Shown piece by piece: positions 17,932-26,261 of a stretch of 64,000 nt of DNA. The DNA comes from Rhizobium sp. NRK18 (lineage in GTDB: Bacteria; Pseudomonadota; Alphaproteobacteria; Rhizobiales; Rhizobiaceae). Every line of letters starts with the position of its first letter. Within the stretch, counting starts at the first letter, position 1. The stretch spans positions 62,001 through 126,000 of the forward strand of contig NZ_JANFMV010000004.1 in assembly GCF_024385575.1 (NCBI RefSeq). Direction: 5' to 3'. The notes under the pieces are model-generated. The model searched no databases. It saw only the letters and a list, made by a program, of their open reading frames with translations, and was not told the origin of the DNA. A program made the position numbers and the translations under genes.

Positions 17932-18924
17932 ATGCGCAAGCTATTACTCATCTCATCTGCACTGACCGCCATCTTCGCGATGCCGGCCGCAGCAAGCGCC
18001 CAGGACGGCGACGCTCAAAAGTGCGGCGAGATTTCCATCGCGCAGATGAATTGGGCCGCAGCCGAAGTCACCACCAACATCGCCAAGTTCCTCCTGGAAC
18101 AGGGCTATGGCTGCAAGGTCAGCCTGGTGAAGTCCGACACGATCCCCGCGATCACCTCCGTTGCCGAAAACGGCGAACCGGACGTGGTGACCAACCTGTG
18201 GCTGAATTCGGCCGGCGACGCCTACAAGAAGCTCGAGAAGAACGGCACCATGGTTCGGCTCGCCAGCGTTCTGGATCCGGGCGGCGTCGAAGGCTGGTGG
18301 ATCCCGACCTACCTCGCCAAGGAACACCCCGAGCTGACGACCATCGAAGGCGTCATGAAGCACCCCGACTGGGTCGGCAATCGCTTCAACAACTGCCCGG
18401 ACGGCTGGGGCTGCCGCGTTGTTTCCGACAATCTGGTGCGCGCTCTCGACCTCGAATCCTCTGGCATCAAGGTCTTCAATCACGGCTCCGGCGAAACGCT
18501 GGCATCCTCGATGGGTTCGGCCGTCACCGACGAGAAGCCGTGGTTCGGCTACTACTGGGGTCCGACCGTGCCGATGGGCAAGTACGACATGACCCGCGTC
18601 AAGCTCGGCGACTACAATGAGGAAGCCTTCGCCAACCTGCAGAACGCCGACGCCCCGGATCCGAAGGTCTCCGACTTCCCGGCCGCGCCGATCCTGACCT
18701 CGGCGACGAAGGATTTCACCAAGACGCACCCGGCGGAAACCGAATTCTTCCGCAAGATGACGTTCAAGACCTCCGCCATGAGCTCGCTGCTCGCCTGGCA
18801 GGACGAGAACAAGGCGTCGGCCGAAGAGGTCGCCGTTCACTTCATCACCGAAAACCCGGACGTCTGGTCCGGCTGGATCAACGATTCGGCCAAGGAAAAC
18901 CTGAGCAAGCTGCTCAGCCAGTGA
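17932..18924 (+). CDS. ProX/ChoX-type ABC substrate-binding protein
   Basis: A 330-aa periplasmic receptor of the OpuAC (glycine betaine/choline/proline) family. A signal peptide covers residues 1-23 (AAASA site). The mature part has the repeated aromatic pattern expected for a quaternary-amine cage (QMNWAAAE, GGVEGWWIPTY, WFGYYWGP). Some rhizobial relatives (Hut type) instead bind histidine or proline, so the ligand is not fixed. ATG 17932 follows AAGGAG; a longer frame from 17884 lacks a signal sequence at its start. It leads a receptor-permease-ATPase operon. Confidence 0.9.
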   Translation: MRKLLLISSALTAIFAMPAAASAQDGDAQKCGEISIAQMNWAAAEVTTNIAKFLLEQGYGCKVSLVKSDTIPAITSVAENGEPDVVTNLWLNSAGDAYKKLEKNGTMVRLASVLDPGGVEGWWIPTYLAKEHPELTTIEGVMKHPDWVGNRFNNCPDGWGCRVVSDNLVRALDLESSGIKVFNHGSGETLASSMGSAVTDEKPWFGYYWGPTVPMGKYDMTRVKLGDYNEEAFANLQNADAPDPKVSDFPAAPILTSATKDFTKTHPAETEFFRKMTFKTSAMSSLLAWQDENKASAEEVAVHFITENPDVWSGWINDSAKENLSKLLSQ

Positions 18925-18931
18925 TGATCTG

Positions 18932-18982
18932 GCGGCGCGATCTTGCGCCCTTTTCGAACGGGGTCGGCCACGGCCCCGTTCG
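18932..18982 (+). terminator. Intercistronic hairpins after the receptor gene
   Basis: A small stem GGCGC-N6-GCGCC followed by CTTTT (18934-18954) and a long stem CGAACGGGG-N10-CCCCGTTCG (18955-18982) follow the receptor gene. Being within an operon, they probably attenuate transcription or stabilise the receptor mRNA so that the receptor outnumbers the permease. Confidence 0.6.
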
Positions 18983-19043
18983 TTGTGTTTTGTAAAACCC
19001 CTTCAAAGAGGACAAGGCGGGCCGGATCGGCCCGAGAGGATGA

Positions 19044-20078
19044 ATGGCAACATATGACGGTCTTTTCAACGCGCTCGGTCTGAGGGCATGGTGTGACGGC
19101 GGGGCGGAAAAAGCCCCGATGTCGATGGCGGATCTTCTGGCGAAGACGAAAGGCGGCGGCACGACGGAATCGCTCTGGAACACGCCCTTTCCCTCGCTCA
19201 ATGCGTTGCACGACGCCTGCAAGGCCATCCCGCAGTCACGCGACCTCACCCAGGGCCTGGAAGCAGGCTTTCTCGACATCCGCGACATCCTTCGCGTGGT
19301 CGTCGATCCGCTGACCCAGCCGCTGAGCTGGGCGCTGGAGGACATGCTCTGGGTGATGACGCATACGCCGTGGTGGATCATCATGCCGGTGTTCTTCGCC
19401 ATCACCTGGCTCGTCACGCGTTCGTGGAAGATCGTCGGCCTTGTCGCAGTCATCATCGGCCTGCTGGCCTTCGTCGACCAATACAACGAGGCCATGCAGA
19501 CGCTGGCGATCATCTTCGTCTGCGCCTTCGTCTGCGTGATCATCGGCGTGCCGATAGGTATCGCCATGTCGCGCAGCGACCGGCTGCAACGCGTCGTCAT
19601 ACCCATACTCGACATGCTGCAGACCCTGCCGCCTTTCGTCTATCTCATCCCGCTGATCTTCCTGTTCTCGGTGACTGAACCGAAGCTCTACGGCATCGCG
19701 ATCATTCTCTATGCCATCGTGCCGGTGGTCCGGTTGACCGACCTCGGCATCCGGCTGGTCGACCGTGACGTGATCGAGGCGGCCGACGCCTTCGGCATGA
19801 CGTCGAGGCAGAAGCTCTTCGGCGTGCAGATCCCGCTGGCGCTGCCCAACATCATGGCCGGCGTCAACCAGACGATCATGATGAGCCTCGCCATGGTGGT
19901 CATCGCATCGCTGGTCTCGGCACCGGGTCTCGGCGTCCTCGTTCTCAGGGGCATCCGCAATCTGGAACTCGGCGTCGGCCTGATCGCCGGCTTCGGCATC
20001 GTCGTCCTGGCGATCGCGCTCGACCGCGTCACCAAGGCCGCGCTCGCCCGCATCGACGCCAGCCAGGCACAGCGCTGA
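19044..20078 (+). CDS. ProW-type ABC transporter permease
   Basis: A 344-aa inner-membrane permease of the betaine/choline/proline class. An extended, largely polar N-terminus (about 90 residues) precedes the first helix, as in ProW. About seven transmembrane segments follow, with the EAA loop at EAADAFGMTSRQKLFGVQIP. It is 119 bp downstream of the receptor gene, the gap being filled by hairpins, and 10 bp upstream of the ATPase start. Confidence 0.9.
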   Translation: MATYDGLFNALGLRAWCDGGAEKAPMSMADLLAKTKGGGTTESLWNTPFPSLNALHDACKAIPQSRDLTQGLEAGFLDIRDILRVVVDPLTQPLSWALEDMLWVMTHTPWWIIMPVFFAITWLVTRSWKIVGLVAVIIGLLAFVDQYNEAMQTLAIIFVCAFVCVIIGVPIGIAMSRSDRLQRVVIPILDMLQTLPPFVYLIPLIFLFSVTEPKLYGIAIILYAIVPVVRLTDLGIRLVDRDVIEAADAFGMTSRQKLFGVQIPLALPNIMAGVNQTIMMSLAMVVIASLVSAPGLGVLVLRGIRNLELGVGLIAGFGIVVLAIALDRVTKAALARIDASQAQR

Positions 20079-20088
20079 GGAGATGAGC

Positions 20089-21150
20089 ATGGAAACGAAC
20101 GACGCAACGATGAACAAGACCAACGACGTCAAGGTCTCGATCCGCCATCTCTACAAGATCTTCGGCGAAAACCCGCAAGGCGTGATGGATCAGGTCAGAG
20201 ACGGCATCGGCAAGGCCGAACTCCTGAAGCAGACCAATCACGTGCTGGGACTGAACGACATCAATGTCGACATCCGCAGCGGCAAGATCACGGTCATCAT
20301 GGGCCTGTCAGGATCCGGTAAATCGACGCTCATCCGCCACCTCAACCGCCTGATCGAGCCGACGGCCGGCGAGGTGCTGTTCGACGGCGAGGATATCCTG
20401 ACCTGGAACGAATCCCGGCTCCGTGATCTCCGCCGCAAGCACATGTCGATGGTGTTCCAAAAGTTTGCTCTGCTGCCGCACCGCACGGTCATGGAGAACG
20501 CCGCCATGGCGCTCGCCACCCGCGGTATCAGCCGTGACGAATACGAGGCGGAGGCCAAGAAATGGCTGAGCCGGGTGGGTCTCGGCGGCTACGGCAACCA
20601 GTATCCGCATCAGCTCTCCGGCGGCATGCAGCAGCGCGTCGGTATTGCTCGCGCACTGGCGTCCAATTCGGAAATCATGCTGATGGACGAAGCGTTCTCT
20701 GCCCTCGATCCGCTGATCCGCACGGACATGCAGAACCTCCTCCTGGAACTGCAGGACGAGTTGCACAAGACCGTCGTCTTCATCACCCACGACCTCGACG
20801 AGGCGCTGAAGCTTGCCGACCATCTGGTCATCCTGAAGGACGGCAGGGTGGTGCAGCAGGGCGAGCCGCAGCACATCCTGCTCAATCCGAACGATCCCTA
20901 CATCGAGGACTTCGTCGCCGACATCAACCGCGCCCGCGTGCTGCGGGTCCGTTCGGTCATGAGCAAGGGCGCGATCGACGGCGAGTTCTCCGGCGACATC
21001 GACCACGACAGCAATCTGGAAAGCGTGATCGGCGAAGCCGAGGGCGCGCTCGACAAGCGCTACCGCGTCATGCGCAACGGCGAACCGGTTGGCACGCTGG
21101 AAATGCGGGCGATCATGCGCGCCCTGGTGCCGCGCGTCCAGGCCGAATAG
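20089..21150 (+). CDS. ProV-type ABC transporter ATP-binding protein
   Basis: A 353-aa ATPase of the quaternary-amine uptake family: Walker A GLSGSGKS (72-79), FQKF Q-loop, LSGGMQQR signature and LMDEAFSALDP Walker B with the family-specific DEAFSALDP. The long pre-Walker segment (KIFGENPQG) is typical of ProV. The C-terminal region is short, without a full pair of CBS domains, as in rhizobial ChoV. ATG 20089 is preferred over 20083 because GAGGAG (20077-20082) is six bases upstream of it. Confidence 0.9.
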   Translation: METNDATMNKTNDVKVSIRHLYKIFGENPQGVMDQVRDGIGKAELLKQTNHVLGLNDINVDIRSGKITVIMGLSGSGKSTLIRHLNRLIEPTAGEVLFDGEDILTWNESRLRDLRRKHMSMVFQKFALLPHRTVMENAAMALATRGISRDEYEAEAKKWLSRVGLGGYGNQYPHQLSGGMQQRVGIARALASNSEIMLMDEAFSALDPLIRTDMQNLLLELQDELHKTVVFITHDLDEALKLADHLVILKDGRVVQQGEPQHILLNPNDPYIEDFVADINRARVLRVRSVMSKGAIDGEFSGDIDHDSNLESVIGEAEGALDKRYRVMRNGEPVGTLEMRAIMRALVPRVQAE

Positions 21151-21153
21151 GGG

Positions 21154-21204
21154 AAGGTCGCCGCTGTGCGACCTTGACGGGCCGGCTGTCACCAGCCGGC
21201 CCGT
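21154..21204. terminator. Double hairpin between convergent genes
   Basis: Two perfect stems follow the ATPase stop: AAGGTCGC-N6-GCGACCTT (21154-21175) and a 12-bp stem with a TCAC loop (21177-21204, arms ACGGGCCGGCTG and its complement). They lie between the rightward ABC operon and the leftward dehydrogenase gene and could stop transcription from both sides, though no long T-run follows. Confidence 0.65.
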
Positions 21205-21239
21205 TGGCCTATCAGCGCAGCAGAAATGCGGGACGGATC

Positions 21240-22400
21240 CTACCAGGCGGACCTGTAGATCGCCAGAGCGTCGCTTTCGCCGACGTCGCGCGGATTGTTG
21301 ACGAGCAGGCGTGTCTGCTTCATCGCGTCACGCGCCATGATCGGCAATTGATCCTCACCGATGCCGACCTCGCGCAGGTGCGACGGCAGGCCGAGTTTGG
21401 CGGACAGGGCCGCAAGCCGGTCGATGAAGGCCGCGCACCTTCCCTGGCTTCCCTGTTCCAGGACGAGATCGGGAAAGACGTCCGCGGCAATTTCCGCATA
21501 GAGAGACGCGGCTTCCGGCGCATTGAAGCGCAGCACATGCGGCAATACCAGCGCGTTGGAAAGACCGTGGGGAACATGAAAAATGCCGCCGATCGGATAA
21601 GCCAATGCGTGCACGGCGGCCACGGGGGAATTGGCAAACGCCTGGCCCGCCAGCATCGAGCCCAGCAGCATCGCCCCCCTCGCCTCGCGGTTCCCGCCGT
21701 CGAAGACCGCCTTCTCGATATTCGCGCCCAGCAGCCTGAGCGCCTCGCGGGCCAGCATTTTCGACAGTGGATTGTTGTTGGCGTTCCGTGACGCATAGGC
21801 CTCGATCGCATGCACCATGGCGTCGACGCCTGTCGCGGCGGTGATGTGTGCCGGCAGGCCGAGCGTCAGGTCGGCATCGAGGATGGCGATGTCGGGCAGG
21901 ATGACCGGCGAGGAGACGCCACGCTTCTCGTCACCGCCGACGGTGATGATCGAGACCGGGGTGACCTCGGACCCCGTTCCCGCCGTCGTCGGCACCAGAA
22001 CCAGCGGCAGGCGCGGCCCCTTAGCATTGCCGACGCCCCAGGCGCCGTCGATATCCTCACCAGACCCGCACAGCAGCGCAACCAGCTTGGCGACGTCGAG
22101 CGACGAACCGCCGCCGAAACCGATCACGCCCGTGACCCCTGCTCCCCTTGCCATGTCGACGGCCGCCTCGACGGTGGCGAGCGACGGGTCGGCCTCCACG
22201 GCATCGAATGTGGAAACGACCATTCCGGAAGCGGCAAGCGACCCCAGCGCCGGATCACACAGGCCAAGCGCCCTCAGGCCCGGATCGGTGACGAAGAGAA
22301 CGCGCTCGCCAAACGTCTTGCGCACGAGATCGCCAATCTCCGCCGATGCACCGGGCCTGAAGACGATCTGCGACGTCGTGTTGAATATGAAAGGGGTCAT
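21240..22400 (-). CDS. Iron-containing alcohol dehydrogenase
   Basis: A 386-aa group III (iron-dependent) alcohol dehydrogenase. The GGGSS NAD motif (FGGGSSLDVAK), PTTAGTGSEVTP and metal-ligand histidines in DAMVHAIEAY and IFHVPHGLSNALVLPHVL are all present. Relatives oxidise alcohols, glycerol, lactaldehyde or hydroxy acids, or reduce maleylacetate, so the substrate is open. It is 199 bp downstream of the hydrolase gene on the same strand; the gap holds no copy of the TTCTCA palindrome seen in the neighbouring regulon, so it may be independently expressed. Confidence 0.88.
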   Translation of the reverse strand: MTPFIFNTTSQIVFRPGASAEIGDLVRKTFGERVLFVTDPGLRALGLCDPALGSLAASGMVVSTFDAVEADPSLATVEAAVDMARGAGVTGVIGFGGGSSLDVAKLVALLCGSGEDIDGAWGVGNAKGPRLPLVLVPTTAGTGSEVTPVSIITVGGDEKRGVSSPVILPDIAILDADLTLGLPAHITAATGVDAMVHAIEAYASRNANNNPLSKMLAREALRLLGANIEKAVFDGGNREARGAMLLGSMLAGQAFANSPVAAVHALAYPIGGIFHVPHGLSNALVLPHVLRFNAPEAASLYAEIAADVFPDLVLEQGSQGRCAAFIDRLAALSAKLGLPSHLREVGIGEDQLPIMARDAMKQTRLLVNNPRDVGESDALAIYRSAW

Positions 22401-22599
22401 GCATGTCTCCTCGCCGTGTCCTCATGCGCCCGGACCGCCACGCTCTCCCGCGGCCCGAAACGCAAAACGCCGTCCGCACTTTGCAGGCAGGACCGCGGTC
22501 CTTGCAATGGCGGATCGGCGCATATGCGATCGAAATCATCAGGAAGGGTCGACACGGCACGAGATCCGGCGCCGAGCCAGCATGCTGCGAAGTGCGGCG

Positions 22600-24243
22600 T
22601 CAGCCGGCGGCCAGTTGACGGGCGAGGTCGGAAACCGCTTCGAGCTTGGCGTTCGCATCGCCTGAGGCATAGGCCTTGTCGAGGGCAGCTGCGAAAGCCG
22701 ACAGCCGCTCGAATTCCTTTTCGCCTTCGGAGCCGAGAATGGCCTGCTCGTAATGCTCGGTGGCCCAGCGATCCGCTTCGACGGCCAGCAGGAAATAGCC
22801 GACGGCATTGGCGGAATCTTCGGCTGCCATCTGGAAGGCCTTGTTCGCAACGATGCGGAAACCGTCGACGGAATGGCCCCGTTCCGGGATGACTTGAATG
22901 AGCTGCTGAAACATCGAGACTTCTTTCCTTCCGCCAGTTTGGGACGTCTGGCTTGCTGCAGGCTGGCAAAGATATCGATAGGCCACATCCGTCGCAAGCA
23001 GAAGGTCGTCCACTTCCATGGCCTCTTGCGGGTTGTGCGAACCGTTGCGGTTGCGGATGAAGATCATGCCGGCCGGCACGCCGCTCTGTGCGAATACGGC
23101 CGCGTCATGACCTCCCCCTGAAGGCATCAGCACGTAGGGGATGCCGGCGCTGTCCGCAACCCCTGCCATGGCCGCCGTGACGCGCGGCGAGCAATCGGCC
23201 GGCTCCGTCCACATGGCGTCACCGAGATCGAAACGCACCTCCCGCGCCTTCTCGATCTGTCCGATTTCCGCCAGCATCAGCTTGTGAAAGCGTTCCAGCA
23301 CCGTCTTGCTCTGGCTGCGGACATCGAGGCTGAACTCCACCGTCTCCGGGATACGAGACAGCGCATGCGTCGCCTCGTTGGTGGAGACGACCCCGCTGGT
23401 GACGACCAGGTCGCCGCCCTCGTCGCAGATCTTCTTCCAGCTTTCGTCGATATGGCTCATCAGCTCCGCCATGGCGAGAACCGGATCGTGGCGATAGGCG
23501 CGCGGCACGGCGCCGGAATGGCCGCTTTCGCCGGTGCAGCGAATACGCTTGTAGCGGAAGTTGCCGCGAATGCCGGTGACGATCGCCACGGGCTTGTCCT
23601 GCTTGACGAGAACCGGACCCTGTTCGATGTGCAGTTCCAGATATTCGAGGATCGACGCGGTATCGATCAACGGCGTGCCGTCCCGGACCTTGCCCATGTC
23701 GAGGCCGGTCGCCTGCATGTGCGCCTCCAGGCTTCGGCCGTCCTTCCGGTGTTTCGCCGCAAGCTCGGAAGCCGAGAGTCGTCCGAGCAGGGCCTTCGAG
23801 CCGATATAGCAAGGCCCGAACCAGGCGCTCTCTTCGCCGCGCATGGCGATCACCTTCACCGGACGCGCAAACCGCTGGCCTTCGCGGCGGGCGCGGGTAA
23901 GGCAGACAAGCCCGGCGACGACGCCGGCGAGACCATCGAAATTGCCGCCCCGCGGCACGCTGTCGACATGCGAGCCGATCAGCGCGAACTGTTCGGCGCC
24001 CTCATCTTCCGGCAGCGAGACCATGAGATTGCGGCCGATGTCGTAGTGTGCGACCAGACCGGCCTCAAGCGCGGTCTCGCGCAGATATTCGAGCGTCTCC
24101 GTCTCCTTGTCGGAGAAGGCCGGACGGCTGACACCCTCCACATCCGCGCTCATGGTGGCGACGGTGTCGAGCAGCATTTCGGCGAAGGCCTTGTCCTCGT
24201 CAAGGACTGCCGCGGTATCGATCTCCTTCAAAATGCCCATCAT
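22600..24243 (-). CDS. M20 N-carbamoyl-L-amino acid hydrolase with C-terminal extension
   Basis: A 547-aa protein. Residues 1 to about 430 are a complete M20 amidohydrolase of the hydantoinase/ureidopropionase class: metal residues H92 (GSHVDSV), D103 (NFDG), E137-E138 (RGEES), the HIEQGPVL motif and NGSHNPQE near the end. Such enzymes split N-carbamoyl amino acids into amino acid, CO2 and ammonia. Family proteins normally end near residue 415-425. Here a linker and a 104-aa helical, Ala-rich segment (from M444) follow without a stop; the bases before M444 resemble a Shine-Dalgarno (AAGGAAAG), so it may be a separate small gene joined in frame. The start overlaps the PyrD stop. Confidence 0.85.
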   Translation of the reverse strand: MMGILKEIDTAAVLDEDKAFAEMLLDTVATMSADVEGVSRPAFSDKETETLEYLRETALEAGLVAHYDIGRNLMVSLPEDEGAEQFALIGSHVDSVPRGGNFDGLAGVVAGLVCLTRARREGQRFARPVKVIAMRGEESAWFGPCYIGSKALLGRLSASELAAKHRKDGRSLEAHMQATGLDMGKVRDGTPLIDTASILEYLELHIEQGPVLVKQDKPVAIVTGIRGNFRYKRIRCTGESGHSGAVPRAYRHDPVLAMAELMSHIDESWKKICDEGGDLVVTSGVVSTNEATHALSRIPETVEFSLDVRSQSKTVLERFHKLMLAEIGQIEKAREVRFDLGDAMWTEPADCSPRVTAAMAGVADSAGIPYVLMPSGGGHDAAVFAQSGVPAGMIFIRNRNGSHNPQEAMEVDDLLLATDVAYRYLCQPAASQTSQTGGRKEVSMFQQLIQVIPERGHSVDGFRIVANKAFQMAAEDSANAVGYFLLAVEADRWATEHYEQAILGSEGEKEFERLSAFAAALDKAYASGDANAKLEAVSDLARQLAAG

Positions 24244-25175
24244 GCATACTCCAGAACATTGGCGGCTTCCCGGCGCTGCGCCAGCATGCCGTTGACGCGT
24301 GAGACAGTCTCCCAACCTTCCGCATCGAGCCGCTCGTCGAGGCCGCGAATGAGGTCCGGCATGGCCATGGGATGGATGAAGCTGGCGGTTCCGACCTGAA
24401 CGGCGGCCGCCCCGGCCATCAGGTATTCGAGCACGTCGTCGACCGTCGAAATGCCGCCGCAGCCGATCACCGGGATCGAGACGGCCCGCACGCATTGATA
24501 GGTGACGCGCAGCGAAATCGGCTTGAGCGCCGGCCCGGACAGTCCGCCCATGACATTGCCGAGCTTGAACTTACCGCTCTTCACGTCGATCGCCATGCCG
24601 AGCATGGTGTTGGTCGCGACAAGTGCATCGGCCCCCGCGTCTTCCGCGGCCCGGGCGATGTCCGCCGGTGCGCCGACATTGGGCGACAGCTTCGCCCAGA
24701 TCGGCAGGTCGGTCGCCTTGCGCATGGCCGCGATCACCTTGTGGGTGGCCGTCGTGCTCATGGCAAAGGCATGGCCGTCGTCTTCAATGTTGGGGCAGGA
24801 AATATTGGCTTCGATCGCATCGACGCCGGCGACGCTGATGCGGCTGGCAAACTTTGCAAAGTCCTCGGCGGAATTGGCCGAAATGCTGACGACCAGCGGC
24901 GGCTTGAACGCCGAGAACTGCGGGATGATCCGATCGACGAGATAGTCGCCGCCCTTCGACGGGATACCGATGGAATTCAGCATGCCGTTCGGCAGCTCGC
25001 AGACCCGCGGGACCGGATTGCCGGCGCGCATATGCGGCGTGACCGTTTTCAATACCAGCGCGCCGAGAAGGTCGAAGTCGAAGATGTCGGCCATTTCGAT
25101 GCCGAACGTGCCGGACGCCGGCATGATCGGGTTCTGCAGTTCCAGCGAGCCGATGCGTGTCCTCAGGTCAGCCAT
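24240..25175 (-). CDS. pyrD: Class 1B-type dihydroorotate dehydrogenase catalytic subunit (or dihydropyrimidine analogue)
   Basis: A 311-aa FMN TIM-barrel protein. Class 1 enzymes use cysteine as base, and NISCPN (Cys near 127) is present; GIPSKGG and GCGGISTVDDV are FMN-phosphate-site blocks. ATG 25175 follows GGAGG at good spacing and overlaps the PyrK stop (TGATG). Alphaproteobacteria normally make pyrimidines with the membrane-bound class 2 enzyme, so this soluble NAD-linked type, beside an N-carbamoyl hydrolase and a TRAP importer, points to catabolism (for example orotate reduction) rather than biosynthesis. That function is inferred. Confidence 0.85.
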   Translation of the reverse strand: MADLRTRIGSLELQNPIMPASGTFGIEMADIFDFDLLGALVLKTVTPHMRAGNPVPRVCELPNGMLNSIGIPSKGGDYLVDRIIPQFSAFKPPLVVSISANSAEDFAKFASRISVAGVDAIEANISCPNIEDDGHAFAMSTTATHKVIAAMRKATDLPIWAKLSPNVGAPADIARAAEDAGADALVATNTMLGMAIDVKSGKFKLGNVMGGLSGPALKPISLRVTYQCVRAVSIPVIGCGGISTVDDVLEYLMAGAAAVQVGTASFIHPMAMPDLIRGLDERLDAEGWETVSRVNGMLAQRREAANVLEYA

Positions 25176-26032
25176 CACAATACCTCCGTAAGATTGAATA
25201 CCGGTCCGTCGCGACAGACACGCAGATCCTGCGTCCTGCCGTCGCGCGAGAACGGCAGGACGCAGGCCTGGCAGACGCCGACGCCGCAGGCCATGTGCTG
25301 CTCCAGCGCCACCTCGCCGAAGATGCCGTGCGAGCTACTCACGCGCTTAAGCAGTGTCGTCAGGCGTTTCGAGCCGCAGGTGTAGAGGCCGTCGACTTTC
25401 TCTTCCGCGACGAGGCGTTCGATCAAAGCCTCGATGGCCCCCGTGCCGGAGTTTCCATCCGCATCCGTGACGGGGATGACCCGGACGCCCAGCGCCTCGA
25501 AGAGTTCGACCGACATCAGCAGGTCGGCCGAGCGGGCGCTGCAGATTGCCGTCGTCTTGACCCCGCGCTGCCGGAACGCACGGGCAAGAGGGGCGAGTGT
25601 GGCCAGCCCGACGCCGCGGGCGACGAGCAGTGGATGCGTCATGTCCTCGGGCAGCGTGAAGCCGACGCCGAGCGGACCGACAACGTCGAGGCCATCTCCG
25701 GCCCGAAGGCTTGCGAGCGACCGTGTTCCGGCGCCGGTGACCTTGTAGAGAAAGGAGAGTTCGCCGCGATCCCGGTCGAAACCGTAAATGCTCATCGGAC
25801 GGCGGAAGAACGGCTGGTCGTCGCCCTCCGGCTCGCAGAGGAGATGAAAGAACTGGCCAGGCTCGCAATCCAGCAGCTCGTCGGGCGCGGAGACGACCAG
25901 GTACCGATACTGGCTGTTGACCGGATCATTGACCTTCACTTCGCAGGTCCGCTGATGCAGCGGGAATGCGGGACGGGACGACAATTCGTGATTGGTTTTC
26001 AACATGATGGAAACAGAAAGCCTATCCGCCAC
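25175..26032 (-). CDS. pyrK: PyrK-type electron transfer subunit
   Basis: An iron-sulfur flavoprotein of 285 aa (GTG 26032) or 276 aa (ATG 26005); neither start has a good Shine-Dalgarno. The FAD motif is RRPMSIYGF, the NAD-side segment VARGVGLATLAPLA, and the C-terminal [2Fe-2S] cysteines lie in HMACGVGVCQACV plus a later VCRDGPVF. It would pass electrons from NAD(P)H to the PyrD-like subunit. It is the first gene of a leftward PyrK-PyrD-hydrolase operon with its own promoter and operator at 26168-26218. Confidence 0.87.
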   Translation of the reverse strand: MADRLSVSIMLKTNHELSSRPAFPLHQRTCEVKVNDPVNSQYRYLVVSAPDELLDCEPGQFFHLLCEPEGDDQPFFRRPMSIYGFDRDRGELSFLYKVTGAGTRSLASLRAGDGLDVVGPLGVGFTLPEDMTHPLLVARGVGLATLAPLARAFRQRGVKTTAICSARSADLLMSVELFEALGVRVIPVTDADGNSGTGAIEALIERLVAEEKVDGLYTCGSKRLTTLLKRVSSSHGIFGEVALEQHMACGVGVCQACVLPFSRDGRTQDLRVCRDGPVFNLTEVL

Positions 26033-26167
26033 CCCGGTCGGGGCGGTCTCGTGAACTGAGATTTGATGGAAATGGTGAGCTTGGCCGCGCCTAGCGTCGT
26101 CGCTTCAAAGGCGCTGTCTCTGTCGGATCTGTCATCGTCGGCTCCCTGCTTTAGGAGTTAAAAACAG

Positions 26168-26196
26168 AGGATAACGACGTAATTCTCACTCGTCAA
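26168..26196 (-). promoter_or_regulatory. Promoter of the PyrK-PyrD-hydrolase operon
   Basis: On the minus strand TTGACG (26191-26196) and TATCCT (26168-26173) are separated by 17 bp. The TTCTCA/TGAGAA palindrome lies 4 bp upstream of the -35 box, the same geometry as at the TRAP operon promoter. Confidence 0.6.
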
Positions 26197-26200
26197 TAAG

Positions 26201-26218
26201 ATTCTCATTATTGAGAAT
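26201..26218. promoter_or_regulatory. TTCTCA-N4-TGAGAA operator, copy 2
   Basis: A perfect inverted repeat ATTCTCA-TTAT-TGAGAAT. The same core occurs at 29277-29292. An additional half-site TTCTCA lies at 26183-26188 within the promoter spacer. The XRE protein encoded at 29376 is the probable binder. Confidence 0.7.
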
Positions 26219-26261
26219 AATGTGACAACTGTATCCGTATTGCGATGCGCCGACCCGAAGG

